64,000 nucleotides of DNA from the NCBI RefSeq assembly GCF_012273895.1, contig NC_052104.1:2480001-2544000 (forward strand), read 5' to 3'. The first letter of the stretch is position 1. Each line of letters opens with the position of its first letter. Positions 22,688 to 37,600 of the stretch are shown in pieces. The translations under genes and the position numbers were made by a program. Source of the stretch: Zerene cesonia (taxonomy: Eukaryota > Arthropoda > Insecta > Lepidoptera > Pieridae). The notes beneath the pieces were generated by a model. That model was given only the letters and a program-made list of their open reading frames with translations. It did not search any database and was not told where the DNA came from.

Positions 22688-25600
22688 CTGCACCGACATA
22701 GATATAGTCATGTGTGCCCTTATGTGGCATCAAAGCAAACATAGAGTTAATAGAAAAACAAACAATATACCATTCAGTTAAGTGTCGTAAAATCTCTGTA
22801 AATCTTTGTACTTTTATCACCAAAATATACTAACGCACAAGGGAGTGGTTTAAGTACCACGCTGACCGTCAGTACTGACAGTTGAATCTATATTCAATAC
22901 AAACGCTAATATATACGCTAACGATTCATAGAGTAACATACGTTTCAACTGTTGCACTAAAACCAATCTAAGATTATGTATCTAACGCTCTAAATATATC
23001 TAAATGTACAAGTAAATACAAATGTGTGTGTGTGTGTGTGTAGGCACGCACCTCCTCCCGTATCCTGCCGCTGAAGACGGTGACGGGCTCGCGCGAGGGC
23101 CCGAAGGCGAGGTCCGCCTCGGACACCACCTCGTAGATCCCGGAGACGCCCACGTCGGCGGAGCGCGCACCGCGCACGCTGCGGCGGGACAGCGCGCGCG
23201 GGCCNNNNNNNNNNGCCCAGCCGCCGCGGGCCCTGCGGGAACCGCTCGCTCACCGCCGCCGCCGGACGCTCCTGCGCACGCCACATTTGTTCATTACAGA
23301 AATGATACGTATGCACATATTAAATACAGCGCCCGGCACCGAGGTGTAATGTCTTTTTAAAATATACACGTACGAAGGAAGGTACGTGTTGATTTTTTTT
23401 ACCATACTATATTTGCAGCAACTATAAATTATTGTTACATCTGTATTTATGTATTTCATTCATTTTTAGTCAATCAATTATGCAAGTACTAAAAATAAAC
23501 ATACAATTAAATTGTTTACTTTTTTGGAGATACAGTAATCAATCTAAAGCGCTTAAGTCAAAAAATATAAACTCTACAATAATGTACTCTACCTTTAATA
23601 CTTATTAACTCTACAACTCTACTTCACACACACTCACCGTGAAAGGTCTAGCCAGTGCCTCCACCAGCTCTTCCACAGCGGACATACGGTCAGGGTCCGG
23701 CTCTACCACCGGCGCTGGTGCTCTTTGCGGTAGAGGCGCCGGCGCGGGCACCGCTTCTCCTGACACCTCGTCACCGAAAGCTTCTTCGAGCGGTAATCGC
23801 TGGTGGTCTTCGGCTAGGCTCAGGTCAGACTCGTCGGATAGGTCCCTAGAAATGCAATGAGCATAGATAAATATAAAAAAGTTAAAAAGTGAGTAAACTT
23901 CTAATATTTTACATGGCCTATCAATTAACTATCGGGCAGTACTACACTTGAGGCATAAACTTAATCTTGGGGGCTTCCTTATTCTGTGCAGTAGAAAAAT
24001 CTGACGGACGAAAAAAAGAAAACACTCTCTCTATTACTTTTGTTCTTTTATTCTACACTTTACTATACTTATCAGACAAAGCTTTGTGGACAAGCGGTTA
24101 AAGGCTCTGGCCACAAGATCATTGCATATTGCCTGATTACAGCCGTGGCAGTAGAACTAAGACTAAGACATAACAAGTCTACAACATAACAACTATCAGC
24201 GCAATGAATCGGCCATATACAAGTAATCGAACTTGTAAAGACACACAATAGGAGTATCATATTTTCCATTCATCACTCTATTCAATCGTGATTTATGTAG
24301 AGATTCCTCATCTTACATCATTGCGATTCTACTTCCCTCTATCCTGCCAATTCCTCTGCCAAATGCGAAATAGCCAGCAGACAGTGGTGCAAACACACGT
24401 GGCAACTACTAATCAGTTTTACAATCAATCACACTCACTGAAGTAAAAATGTAAGTAAATAAGCGGACATATATTTCAATTGGAGCATTGCTCTACAAAG
24501 TAACAAATCAGTCTGCTCTACACACAAACTAGAGCTAATATGTAGAGATTTATCACTCTATGTAACCGTGATTTATGTAGAGTCCTCTCACCCAATATCG
24601 TTGCGATCCTGCTGCGCTCTATCGTCCTTGCGGTCGAGCGCGCCGTGCGAGTCGGGCGCGACGCCGGCGAGCTGGCAGTGGTCCAGGCAGCCGTGGCGGC
24701 AGATCTCCACCTTGCAGCGGATGTGCACGCTCAGCGCGTCCGGGAACTTGAACGCGTGGAAGAACGCGTACGTGATCACCGTAGCGCGTTCGTCCACTGC
24801 CTTCGCCTTTAGGAACCTGAACGCGGTTGGTGTTGGTGAGGTTTTATTGGCGCTCAGTGTATCTACATTTATTTTTTTATAGATATTTAGGAAAAATCGT
24901 CCAAAACAAAACGGAAAAACGGCTGATTATAAAAACTTTCATATTATGGTGATATAGTTTATTATACTTATACTTTTAATCAAAGTTTTCAGTAAATTTG
25001 AGCATCTGTTTTTGAAGAAATTGAATCTAGAAATATGAAAATATACCACCTTTAGCATACTACACGTCTGTTTTTACTATTTAAAATTAGACATAGAATG
25101 TTCTAATATAAACAAGCCTCAAGTTGTCTACTCTGTATTATGTCTTCAGCCAGTATTTACATGCCGATGATAATATTTTTTCCCCATAAAGTCTATCAAT
25201 AAAAGTAACTCTTCAAGCAACCTATTCCAATATTACGCAAGTGACATCGCAAGCTATAGAACGTTACCTCGATATCATCTTCGGGCGCAGCACACAACCA
25301 TATTCGTCTGACAGCTGAATGATATGTCCAGACCCGTCGGAAGCGGCGCACGATTTGACTCGCATATCGAACTCTCCTGGAATATTTGTTTTTACCTTTT
25401 AGACAAATTGTTTTAACGTCTAACGATTTATTGTAGGATTTAAATTGTAAATTAGTTCGATGGTACTATACTCGTAAAGCATTATTTGCTTTAACCAAGA
25501 CTTTGTATAAACAAGGTTTTCAAAGAACCTTTAACTTAAGTAGCTAGTAATTTTTATTTACCTTTCTCTGAATGATAATAGCATACCGACATCCTACATA

Positions 25601-28600
25601 TTGAACTAAGAAAATTAAAAAAAAAAAATGTCTGCCGCCACACATTTTCATTTCCAAGATTTTCACTTAAAACTAAACAATAATTTTCTCAATGAAACAA
25701 ATAAAATAACTATCAGTTCGACAAATAACCAAAAACAGTTGCGGTCATCATCTTATTCTCCCATATCCGGCTCTCGTGGTGAGGCAATAAAATTTTTACA
25801 TTTACCTAGAACATCTGCCAGCGGGCTCATTATGCATAACGCGTTTTGGCGAGTTAAGTGAAAAGTGATTAGTATGGAATGTACAAACCGCACCCGACGA
25901 GATCACTTAAACCACCTCACCACAAACACATAATACATTAAACAAAATAAACACTGCAAGTGTCGGTGTTCGAAACAAGACGTGCAATGTCGAGGAGGTG
26001 TGAAGTTATTGCGCTAAATAGAGACTTATTGTTCATACATTTTATGCATTTTGTTAAATTTGGCAGAGATGTTATAATTATGGAGCTACAATTTGAGTTA
26101 ATTTGTAGAGATATTTTACATTTTATTTGATAACAAAATACATATTATATAATAATTTTTGATATAATTAGGTATCCAGAAAAATCTGGCCAACTAGGCC
26201 AACTGGGCCGAGAGAAAAGCGTACTTTTTTAACATAGCGCTTAATGAAGCACAGCGATAGAAGAATGGTTTGCTACAAGTTAATAATTAATCTTAATTTG
26301 CCTCCAACATTCTCACGTTCGCTTGCTTTCAAATCAATCACGCTGATCATTTAATTGAGCTGTGAGAACTTTAACTATGCTGTATTGGTGAACTCTTTTT
26401 AGTACATTGTCTTTTATCGACGATAATTTGGTCAACACGGCAAGTCATCGTTTGGGAAGTGTATTATAAAACAGTTAAAGTGCTTTGCTTTATAGTAAAT
26501 GGCTTTTTTTATTATTTGTATTATATGTTTATAGACTGCATCATACAATAATATATGATATATCATTTACCCAATTAATTAATTAATTGTAGTTCTAACT
26601 ATATTTTATAGCGACATTAATTAGACTGATTTATCATGCAGAGATCTATGAAATGGCTGGACGAAAGGAACTACATAAAAAATAGCTTTTTCAATATTAT
26701 TAATGTTTGAAGCGTATAATGAAATCCTAATAAATATACGGTGAAGTAATGTGTAATGAGGTACTAAAATTAAAATTATTACTGTTACCATATCCTTAAT
26801 TCGCTTCGAAAGTAATGAACATACCATTACCTCAGCTATTACTATAAGTACATTATGAATAAGAGCCACTGATCGTGATACTTCGAGCACCATTAATTAT
26901 ATTTACTAAGTCCACTGATTAATTTATCTTTAATAATTTACATTGAAACATACATTAAAATTTTGAACTGCGACCTTATGTTGAAAATAATGATTATTTA
27001 CGCGTATGGAAAGCATTAATATTAATGGTGGGTTTTTAGTGAAACGCTTCACAATAAAGTACTTTTGTAAATTTATTTATAGTCTAGAACAGAAATATAT
27101 CTATATAAAAGTTAAACAGAATTATACTGTACATTACATTGTATAAAACGTTATTTATAATGGACAAGTCATTTTGAGCACAGCAAAAATGTATTGTATA
27201 TTTTATTATGAATTTAATATTAAATAAGTAAATATAAAACCATATTAAAAAAGCAATAAAAAAAATATTTTCAAATATGGATATTTTATTGTTTTGGTAT
27301 TACAAATGTTTATTTTACTATTGCATTTTAATCGAATGTTTATACCAATGTTTAATCAATAAACTTTAATTTTTTTCTCCGTACTGAAAACGTCATAGTG
27401 ACTCTCCTATATGCAATCAATTTAACACCACCAAACACAACATAATTCATCTTAATACAACAGATCATAAACACGCCAGCAACCCTAGTCGACGCCGTTA
27501 AACAAACCCATACGTATTTGTCCGGTTAACTTTTTACTATTCTTTGTACCGTTAGCGTGTGTTTGCACAACATTATTACCAGTTAGAAACGCTTTACGAT
27601 CGACCTGTCGCGAACACTGCACATTGTCTGGGCGGTGTAGGTTAGGTTCGGCGACGTGGGAATAAGGTATGGCGTTCCTTGTAATACGTTGTTCATTTAT
27701 TGAAATTGGAGGGGTAAGTCCATCCTGGATCCTGCTGGAGCGGTTGCATATGTGTCTGTTTGTGTCATATGTTTGTTTGTTTGGAGTGCCCTTTGAGATG
27801 GAGTATCTAATATATTAATATTTTTATTAAAACGAAATTCGACCGTAGACACTTTTACGAATTAGTTATTTGACTATCGCGACGCTAATGCTCGCGCTCG
27901 TTAAGGGCAAAAGCAGACGTCTGAAAAGCCTAAGTAAAATGCTTCACTATAAATACATAATACATGTTTTTTTCATTTATAGTTGTCAAATTTGTATACT
28001 AAGCTTTTGTTAACAGAGTTCGTTACAGGCAATTTGGAGCAATTTTGAGAGTTCTCTTGCTTATGGATATTAATAATTTTGTAGAAAATAATTTTATTAT
28101 GGTCAATATCTAGTGAGTAAACTCCATGGTCCGACTTTGTCCTGTTACAAGAAATGTTATCATCATCAGCACATATGTTCCCACAGCTGGGACAAAGGCC
28201 TCACTATGACGGGTCAGGCCATAATCCACCACGCTGGCCAAGTGCGAGTTGGCAGATGTCACATGCCGTCGAACTTTTGATCCTTGGACATGCCGGTTTC
28301 CTCACGATGTTTTCCTTCACCGTTTTAAGGAGTGGTTATGTTCTCCACTTGCGCAGATAAATTGAAAGATCAGTTTATTTCCTGGACGCTCGCCTGGTCT
28401 CGAACCTCGACTTATCGATTTTGAAGTCCGAAGTTCTCACCACTGAGCCACCAATGCTTTACCACCAATACATGAAATGTACTAAAATTGAAATCCAATA
28501 CATCCCGTTACTATAATTATCAGTTATATAAACAGAGGTAGAGTCTGTTTAATACGTAGTCGACAAATTCAACAGTTTCACACGCCCTGTGACACCGGTC

Positions 28601-31600
28601 GCCGCTGTGGGTGATTATTTACTTAGCATTAAACAAAATTCGTATATTCCTATATGATTGGTTAAACCGCCTCCTTGGTACAGTGGTTAACGCGTGAGCG
28701 TAGAACCGAGGGGTCCTGGGTTCAATTCCCGGTGGGGACGCACAAAAAAAATGTCTCGGTCTGGCAGGACACAGAAGGCTGATCGCCTACTTGTCCCTAA
28801 AGAAAATCGATCTGTGAAACGGATGTACATCATCTGCCCCATACCCCACTAGGGGACACGAGACTTCACTATATGATTGGTTGTTGCCAGTTGGTATGTG
28901 TGAAGAATGATTCAGACAGTGTAACCTTATTTCTCTTGTGATGAGATTTCTGAACGCCGTTTTGCTCGGGTGCTTAGAGATAAATCACGAAACTAATTCT
29001 TGAATAAATTCCCGTACTACATCCTTTTGTTATAAACGCAAAAGTAACTTTATCTGCTTCTCTTATTTTGAATGCAAAAACTACTTAACTAGAATGAGAT
29101 TATGAAGATGGAGATCCGAGAAAGGAAAGGAAGAATAAAATACGGGTAAAACCCCAGGAACTTTGGTCTCTTCCTTTGTGTACGCGGGCGAAGCCGAGAG
29201 CAGAAAGCTAGTTTGTATAGATGATACGCATCGGTCCGATAAAAAAAAAATCGTTTAATCAAAAAGAGCAAGACAAGTGACAATAGATAACGCAATCAGT
29301 ATTAACAAAACCCTAAACAGTTTAGCTTTTAATTTGCCATCGTAAAAATATATAACCCTTCATAAACACAACCAAAGTGGATAATTAATCGTAATATATA
29401 TAAAAATTAATCCCTATTTCCCTTCGTCACGCCATCGCACGTGTACTGCTGAACCGATTTCAAAAAATCTTTCACCATTAGAAATCTGCAATTACACTGA
29501 GTGACATAGGCTAAATATATATACCACGGGTGAAACCGGGGCGAACAGCTAATATTATATATAAAATTTTTACTTTGAGAATGTATATTATATGTCATTT
29601 GCACATTTTCAAATATTTGGCTACATTTACCATCATAAAGTAAATATGTACAATAAATTGCAACAAATTAACACGGCAATCTCGTAGGCTTAATGGGTTT
29701 CTTGTGAAAAGTCAACAATTAAGCTTTTGCGTTGATACCATCACCATTTACCACCCACTCGTATACAATCCACTTGTTAAATACATCCCAAACGAATATA
29801 GTTCTTATGTCGTCGGACATACGTTTAAAAACTGCATATTGTATTATATTAATCAAGCATATACGGTAAATTAAAAAACGATTTGATAAACCGTATTCTT
29901 TTGTGCGTATTGTTCGAATAAAAAACCTACTTAAATGAATTTAAGTTTTAAACAAATTTGCAATCCTTTACGGACAATCTCGGCTGTTAGAAAAGTGAAT
30001 GAATGACAGCTTTTTTATTAGATTCAGAATAGGTACTTGTTAGATTTTAATGATACGTGAAATTGTGAATGAATGATATTTAAAATTGAGATATACATGC
30101 TGATTGGCGATGACTTGATGACGGCGTTTTACTGTATGTGACGTATAGCTTTTAAATAAATAGGTTTTTTGGAACACTTAGGGCAATATGCATCTATAGT
30201 GGTGTGGAATTATTTGATTTTCAAAAATAACCAGCGTAGATACATCTTGAATTTCTTTAAATTATTTCTATTATAGCTATTATTTACTGTCTGAACAATT
30301 GTGTAAATAATCATTAAGCATGTATATTTAAAATTAGGGCGTGAGCAAAAAAATAACTGAGGAAATAGTTGTTAAAGTGCAATAAAGTAAATTAATGTCA
30401 CGATTACAAATTTTATATTACATAAAACTTTTCACAAAAAAGGTCACCGCTGTACCTAGGGGGCGGTACAATACCTGATTCAAAAATACCAATCGGTTGA
30501 AAGCCCACGGAGCTATCCAGTGAGAAAAGAACCTCCTATGTTTTAAGGCACGGCGGTTAATAATTGGCAATGCATGATTAACAATTTAAGATCGCCAGCA
30601 AAAAAACACCTTTGACATTCAAACTATGTGCGGTAAGTTGCATAAAGGGTCCGGCGTCAATCAACGCGATTCAGATGAAGCCGCGAACGCATATATTCAA
30701 TCATACAAAATAATTAACCAGATATTATTATGATGTATTTTTAATGCTGTTTACGATGTACGTGGGCGAATAAATTAGGTATGATTTAAGATGTGTTTTG
30801 TATTACAAACGGATGCTTATTTCATTTTAAAGGAACATTTCTACAGACACACACACATACATACACACTGTAAGAATATAAACCAAAAGAATAGGAAGAA
30901 TTTGTTTGTTTGAAAGAATTCCCTTAACTTTTGAACAATCTTTGGATTTCGTCCAATTTATTTTTAATCGCTATATTTTGAATCATATACATTTTATCTT
31001 AGAGAAAAATCAATGTTCTTTGTCTATGGTATGCATTGTACCTATTCTATATCTCAGTCCGTGATAAAATGTCAGCATTTCCCTAAATCCGCCACAAAAT
31101 TATTACTTACGAGTCCTACGTAAAACCCTCGATAAATTCCCACGAAATACCTTTCAAATGTGAAATTAATTCCAATTTAATTCGCACACGGCTATCCGTG
31201 TTCACTTTCTAAGAGACATTCTGACCTTAGAACATCCCGATGCATCTAAGCCCCGCGGGGTTATCGTAAGAATGCATAATTTCTATTTTAACGGTTGTCC
31301 ATTTACTGCAGATATCGGACACGCAGTCTTAATGCATACAGTAAATATACATTCAGTGATGTAACACATTGAATTTACTCGGAAAATGAAAAGATAACAA
31401 CTAACAGATTAGTTGTTTGATTTCCCAACAGGCAAATAAGAACTTGGAGCCATCTTAAAGTCCGTCAATTTTTTCTACCAATCTTTAAAAATTGGTTCTA
31501 TTCTAAAAGTCAAACCATTTTACCATTTACCATCAGTTCGGAAAGCAGTTTCTACAGAGAAAACCGGCAAACAATGTCTCTCCTATAATAATTTTAATAT

Positions 31601-34600
31601 TAGGTCATGCATTATATTAGGGTTAAGTCCTGTTTTAAAAAAAGTCAATAACAAAGACTTATTTTTAACAATTATTTTGGATTTATATAGCATTCCTGTG
31701 AAAATGTATTCATCCATAATACATACAGCTGGTATGACGATTCAAAAGTGCTTATACAAGAAGTCCAATTGAATAAATAAATGTTTGTGTTTACATACCT
31801 CGATAGTCATTAATGGCGACGACCAAAGTGAGTGTAGATCCGAGAGGAACGATCCCTGACACCGGCGGTGCCCAAGGGCCTTTGCCCGCTTGGATTTCCA
31901 TCCAACAGTCCACGTTGTCGCCTAGAAATAACGTGTTATTTACTAATTATTATTTATTTTTACTAATAAATAAATTATCCTACAATATTCATACAATGCA
32001 TGAGATAAGATTATCTCAAATGAATGAATTGATGGATGAAAAGCTTCTACGCCATTTGGACGACGCTTTTTAAACTGTATGTACTGTACTACTATTGTCT
32101 AGGCGCACCAGCTAGCGGGGCTTCATCGACTTGCTCGCAAGTTCGTAGTTTCATAGTTTCGAATTCAAGTATGTTTGGAACCATCCAATATTTTTCCTAC
32201 AAATTCACAATAATACCGAATGTATAATGAGTGCAGGATAATTAGACCTTTCGAAACGACACTGACTGCCTTTACGCAGAGTTGTATTTAAGAAAATTAC
32301 CTTCAATGTTTAACCAAATATAATTTTAGAAATATACGCGTAATAAAATATTTAGAAAATTTATGTTTCATGCATTGAAAAAATTGTGCTTTCTATCTAT
32401 ATAATATCATGTCTCTAGGCTGTTGGGTAAATATATACAGCTTAAAACAGTCTTTGATTAGTTTATAATTTCTAATTTTAAAATTAAAGAATATAAAAAT
32501 TGAAGTATAACCCTACAAATAAAAAAAAAGTCTATTGGAATATTTTCAGAATTTACCTTTTTATATACTTATAGATGGGTAAACATTTATCCACTGTTTC
32601 ACCTAAACGAAAGTGCCAACACTTCTCAAATAGCGAGTAAAACACTTGTCAAAATCGTAAGCCTTCAAGCGCTTCAATTCCTAAACAAACTAAATAAATT
32701 CCAAAAAACAACAATCCACCATACCTCTAAAGTCCAATTGCACGACATCCAAATCCGCTATCACCATGGGCGGTTTGGAGGCCGTCTTCTCATAATCGTT
32801 GAACCATTCGCAACGCAACCGCTTCGCTTCGTCCCACACTTCGAGCAGATCCTTGTCGTATTGTACCACCACGGTGTTCTCGTAGAACTGTCCGTGTAGG
32901 TCTGGAATATGGGGTTTATTTGTTATGATAATTTTAAAAGACCAACATTTATTTATGCATATTAATATATTACAATAGAGACAAAATTATTATGTACCAA
33001 ATATAAACAAACAACTACATACAAGTATTTCCCATATGTTTCGATAATTCTCGCAAAGTAAGTTTGTTCTTTCTAATAGAATTTAAAATTTAGATTGAGG
33101 ATAAAACATATAAATTGCAAGAAGGCGAAATTTTCTGTGTTTGGACAGTTGTTTTGTGATATCAAATTTGATCCTTTTTGATACTGAGGAGTATTTATCG
33201 AATAACCTGAAACAATTTTAAGGTTTTTGTTCAAAAATAGAAAGAATCTTTCTATAAAAAGTAAATAAAATGTAAAATGTAAATTTAAAAGTATTGATTA
33301 CAGTTTTCTATAATAACTACTTTAACTACTCCGAATCTCCTTGGCAGCCTGCAAAATTCAAAAAATGCGTATAAACATTATTTCATCGTTTACTTTATAA
33401 TTACTATTAACTGTACATAAAAATATGTTAAAACGATTTAATTTATTATATTTTTTTAAATAACGCACATAATTAATCACACACAAAAACGTTTTGATTT
33501 TAAATATGATTGTTAGTAAAATTTTGTGAAAAACCTACATTATTTTTCGTACAACTGCGTCTGCCATTAACATTTTTATACACTTAAGACAATTTTAAAA
33601 GATTTATGAATTATGTTAATCGCTAAATTGCACACGTGTCTCGTTTACACAACAAATAATTGAACATTAACTAAATGTAGGAGCACATGGAGAATCTTGT
33701 TAGTGAATACTAATATTATATAAGATCGCATCTTTATTACCGTCATATCTGCAAAGTCCTCGTTAAATACATGTTTTAATTGTAAGTACTCATACCATTC
33801 ATACGGTAACAACTAGAGAAACATGAAGAAGACACATATTATGTTATTTAAAGCTAATAAAGTATTAGATTTCTGTCCGAGCTGTGCTATGTTATTCTTG
33901 TAGTAAGGTGGGTGTTAGGATATTTGTTACAGCTGTTATTTCCCTACCCTTAGCTAAGAATTCACTACGCTTATGACAATAGATCATGTTATACAATATT
34001 TTAATCATAACAAATGTGAAATGGTTTCAATCAACAATTGACAATTTAGTAGCTTCTAGATTAACAAAAATCAAAAGATCACGGACAAAATATTGCTATC
34101 TAGGTACTCTCAAGCACAATTTACCGTAACCCATTTGAAAACTCGTTTAAAATTACAATGAATTTCGTCGTGAGAAAACTGACAGTGAGCATTAATTTCT
34201 ATCTTTGTGCAAAATATTTCACATAAAAAGTGTTAATTTTTAAATCCTTATTATTGCAAGGGCTATACGAGGATGAACTTGGGCAAAAAGTTGAAACCCT
34301 CTGAAGAACGCGGATCGACCGGCCGCGAGCGATTCTGACACTTACGCACATTTAGCACTATGTATTAGGATATCATTCTTGTATGACATATTGCTTTAGA
34401 TATATTTCAACTCTATTTGGTACGGCGTAGAATGTATTTTGCATTGCGGTTGCGAATCGTTGATGTGCAAAGTTCCACCGATGACGCGGGGCACCCGTAG
34501 AGTAGGAGAGGATATTCAAAAGCAAGGATGTCAACTTACAGAAATGGAAAATCAATCAATGGTAATAGATTACACATTGAGTCAAATATGTCAGATATCA

Positions 34601-37600
34601 CCATCATTACATACTAATAAATTTGTGTTAATTTGTTTCAAACATGTGAACAAGTTGAGTACTCACACTAAGTCTTTCATTTTAGATACAATGAAACTAG
34701 TCTCATTCCATTGTGTTTTAAGATGAGGTCATTTTACCTATCCCGATTGCATTTTGGTATAGTCCCATTACGATACAATCTAGAGCAAACTTTTCAGCGG
34801 CAGCCCTAGAAAGGAGGCAGTTTCAGGGTTGGCGTCTGCGCGTCGCGTTACGGGAAAATGCGCCTTGTGCGTGCTATGTGGTATGGCGAGTGGGGATTCC
34901 GAGAAACAATGCGTGAACAGCATTCGAAGAAGGACCGCTCCGTTACACTCACCATAGTGGACGCGACTAGGAATCGGAGCGAGAAAAACACTTTGTTGAA
35001 ATGAGACCGACGAGCCGTAGATGCTGACCGGTGGCGATTTATTGCGAAATTGTTACGAATCAACGATAATTACCCAAGTTGAGTGAATAGTGAGGACGGA
35101 TTTTAATTTATTGTTATAAGCCATAATTGTACAAGGGTGGACGTCCGCCACTTAATGCCGCGTATTAGCAATTGATGGAATAGGCAGCTGATATGGTAGC
35201 TGTTACCGCTATATTTTTTTCTACCTAATTACTATTTCAATAAATTTAACTGATAAAAACATGCTAGTTGAATTATTGTAAAGTTTTTTTAATAATACAA
35301 ATCCTCATCTATAACTCGAATTACCTCTCTAATTTGCGGACGCGTCGTTTCGAATCCCTTAGTACTTAGCCAAGTTGATGACGGTTGACCAAAGAAATAT
35401 CAACCAAAGGTGAATTCAAAAAATGTTATGCAGCATGTTTTTCTTAACGCAATCTTTGTCCTATTACGCGTAAATGATGTTATTGGATTTCCTTGACATT
35501 TATGCAATTATGGTGTAATTTTAATGCGGATGGGAGAAAGTACAATTTTCTTTATAGAACCGTTGAAAAGGTTAACGTTTATGAGAACGTATTACCCTCT
35601 TACCGGGATTTCTTATAAAAGTTATTGCTCAATCAAATGTCTTTAAATGTTTTTTGCAGATTTTATCGGAAATGCCTTCGCGGTCGTGCTTGTTAGGATG
35701 TTAATATTTGAGATGCTATCAGATAATATTTTAGCAATCGATACGTTGACAAGCGGAACACTTGATGACGGTCAATTTTTATTTATTCAAAAGAAATTGT
35801 GAAAAATATTTAGTCGAGATTTTAAAGCCTTTAAAGAATGTCGATTTCATTTTATCTGCATGAAAAAGAGACAGATGATTATATTATTTACGTAATAACA
35901 ACACATTCCTTATTTTATCGACATGAGGATATACTTTACATCATAAAACATTATGAAATATTCAATTTACTAAATGTGTAAGATAAACAGATGCGATATG
36001 TTTATCTCCTTATATTTTTACAATTAATCTGATGGAAAGATTAACATGAATCTTGTTAAAACACATAATAGTTTTTGGACCAAAGAAGAAATTAAGAGGA
36101 ATGAACTTTAGTGTAAAAAATAGTAATTTAATCATCTTCCTACGTCCAAATATAGCGCACAATTAAAAAAAAACTAAAATACAAAAACTATAATGCCTGC
36201 ATAAAAACATGCGTGTTCTTAAATAGGCTTCAAAACGGAAACGTCGCCTCGGAATGTAGCTTCACTAACGTTTTCCATTCATTTGTCAAATAAATTATCG
36301 TCTAAGCGGCTACAATAGGTTTCGTGCACACTGAATGGTTAAGTGATTTATAATAGTGTGTGGGAGACGGTATTTTTATATATATCATATGCGTAATAAG
36401 TGAATATATGTACAATAATTGATATACGATTTTGGTTTATGTTTATTTATATACCATACAATTGAATTGGTGAACAGGTTATATACATTTTGATGATTAA
36501 ACTTATCATTAACTGATATATATTAAAAAATAGATTATGTATAGTTGATAAACTTAAAAACAATTACTGAATCAATTATGAAATTGCAAAAAAATATACA
36601 TTATATTTAACCTTATAATAGTGTTTCCCTTCTTTACTCGTCGCTTTCATGGTTAAGCCTATTTCAAATAGGATTAATTTATTTTAAAAAAAATGTTTTA
36701 TGGATTCGTACTGTGAACATCAGTTTATAGTTTTTATTTTACATACAACTTTACGTAATACTGCATCTTACTGATAAGTTAGCCAATTAGTATAAGCTAG
36801 TTAGCTCTGACTAATAAATTAAAAGGCATAAATACACGTCATAATGCTTATTTATTACATCAACTTTAGATAAAGTAAATCAATTTTAGTTAAAGTAAAA
36901 TAATAGCATTTTAGAAGATTTTTCAGCATAATTAAGTATTATTCTTTCACTTCAAATGTTTTATCTGTTATTAATATCAATAGCATTAAAACTCGCCTCC
37001 ATCTGTTGTTGTTTGTAAAATAATTAATCTAATGTGTTTTAACGCCACCTTATATAGGCTGAATTGTGAATTTGAATCTAATCTAAAGATTGACGCAAAT
37101 GATAAAACTTTATCCAATACCAATAATCAATCAGTTTGATAAGAAGCAAAATATATATCTATATAAACCTATTTCTATAAAAAAAATTATCACTACCCAT
37201 CTATCTACTTCTCGACGATTGGCTTCCATTCAAAATCTAACAAACTTCACATTTACAATACTATATATATATATATATATACTACAATGTATTGGGCATT
37301 GCAAGCATAAACCGATAGCATACCCAATAATATCTGACTGTACCCATCGCGACGGAATAATCGTGTCCCACCAGATCCCATTGATAGATGACCTGTGACC
37401 CTAGCAGAATACATAATAGCCTAGCTAATAGCCTATCATTAATCTAGACCAGTCTGTGCGGGGACCGTTGAACCGTTGAACCGTAAATATATATTTTAGC
37501 CTGCTGCATTAGCTGCGTAATATATTCGAAAGTAAATCCTTACATGGCTTGAAAATTATAAATGAAAATTATAAATGAAAATGGAACCCTGATCGAATCA

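Larger units (their letters stand above)
25377..31798 (-). other. Gene B intron 5 (about 6.4 kb)
   Basis: It holds two tRNA-derived SINEs (28159-28466 and 28664-28869) and two Helitron-like ends (29212 and 29553). The part at 25377-28140 is AT-rich with no recognised feature. A repeat tail lies at its 5' side (31733-31790). No coding exon is seen. Confidence 0.65.

Noticed and set aside
22271..22781. Arg/Ala-rich + strand frames of 157 and 86 codons
   Set aside because: They are antisense to gene B exon 10, open only because of its extreme GC content.
23022..23360. 112-codon + strand frame and two extra - strand frames around the 10-N gap
   Set aside because: Antisense or off-frame shadows of gene B exon 9; only one frame on each side of the gap joins the neighbouring exons.
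23639..23860. Two + strand frames, Ser-rich and Pro-rich
   Set aside because: Antisense to gene B exon 8, which has matching splice sites and phases on the - strand.
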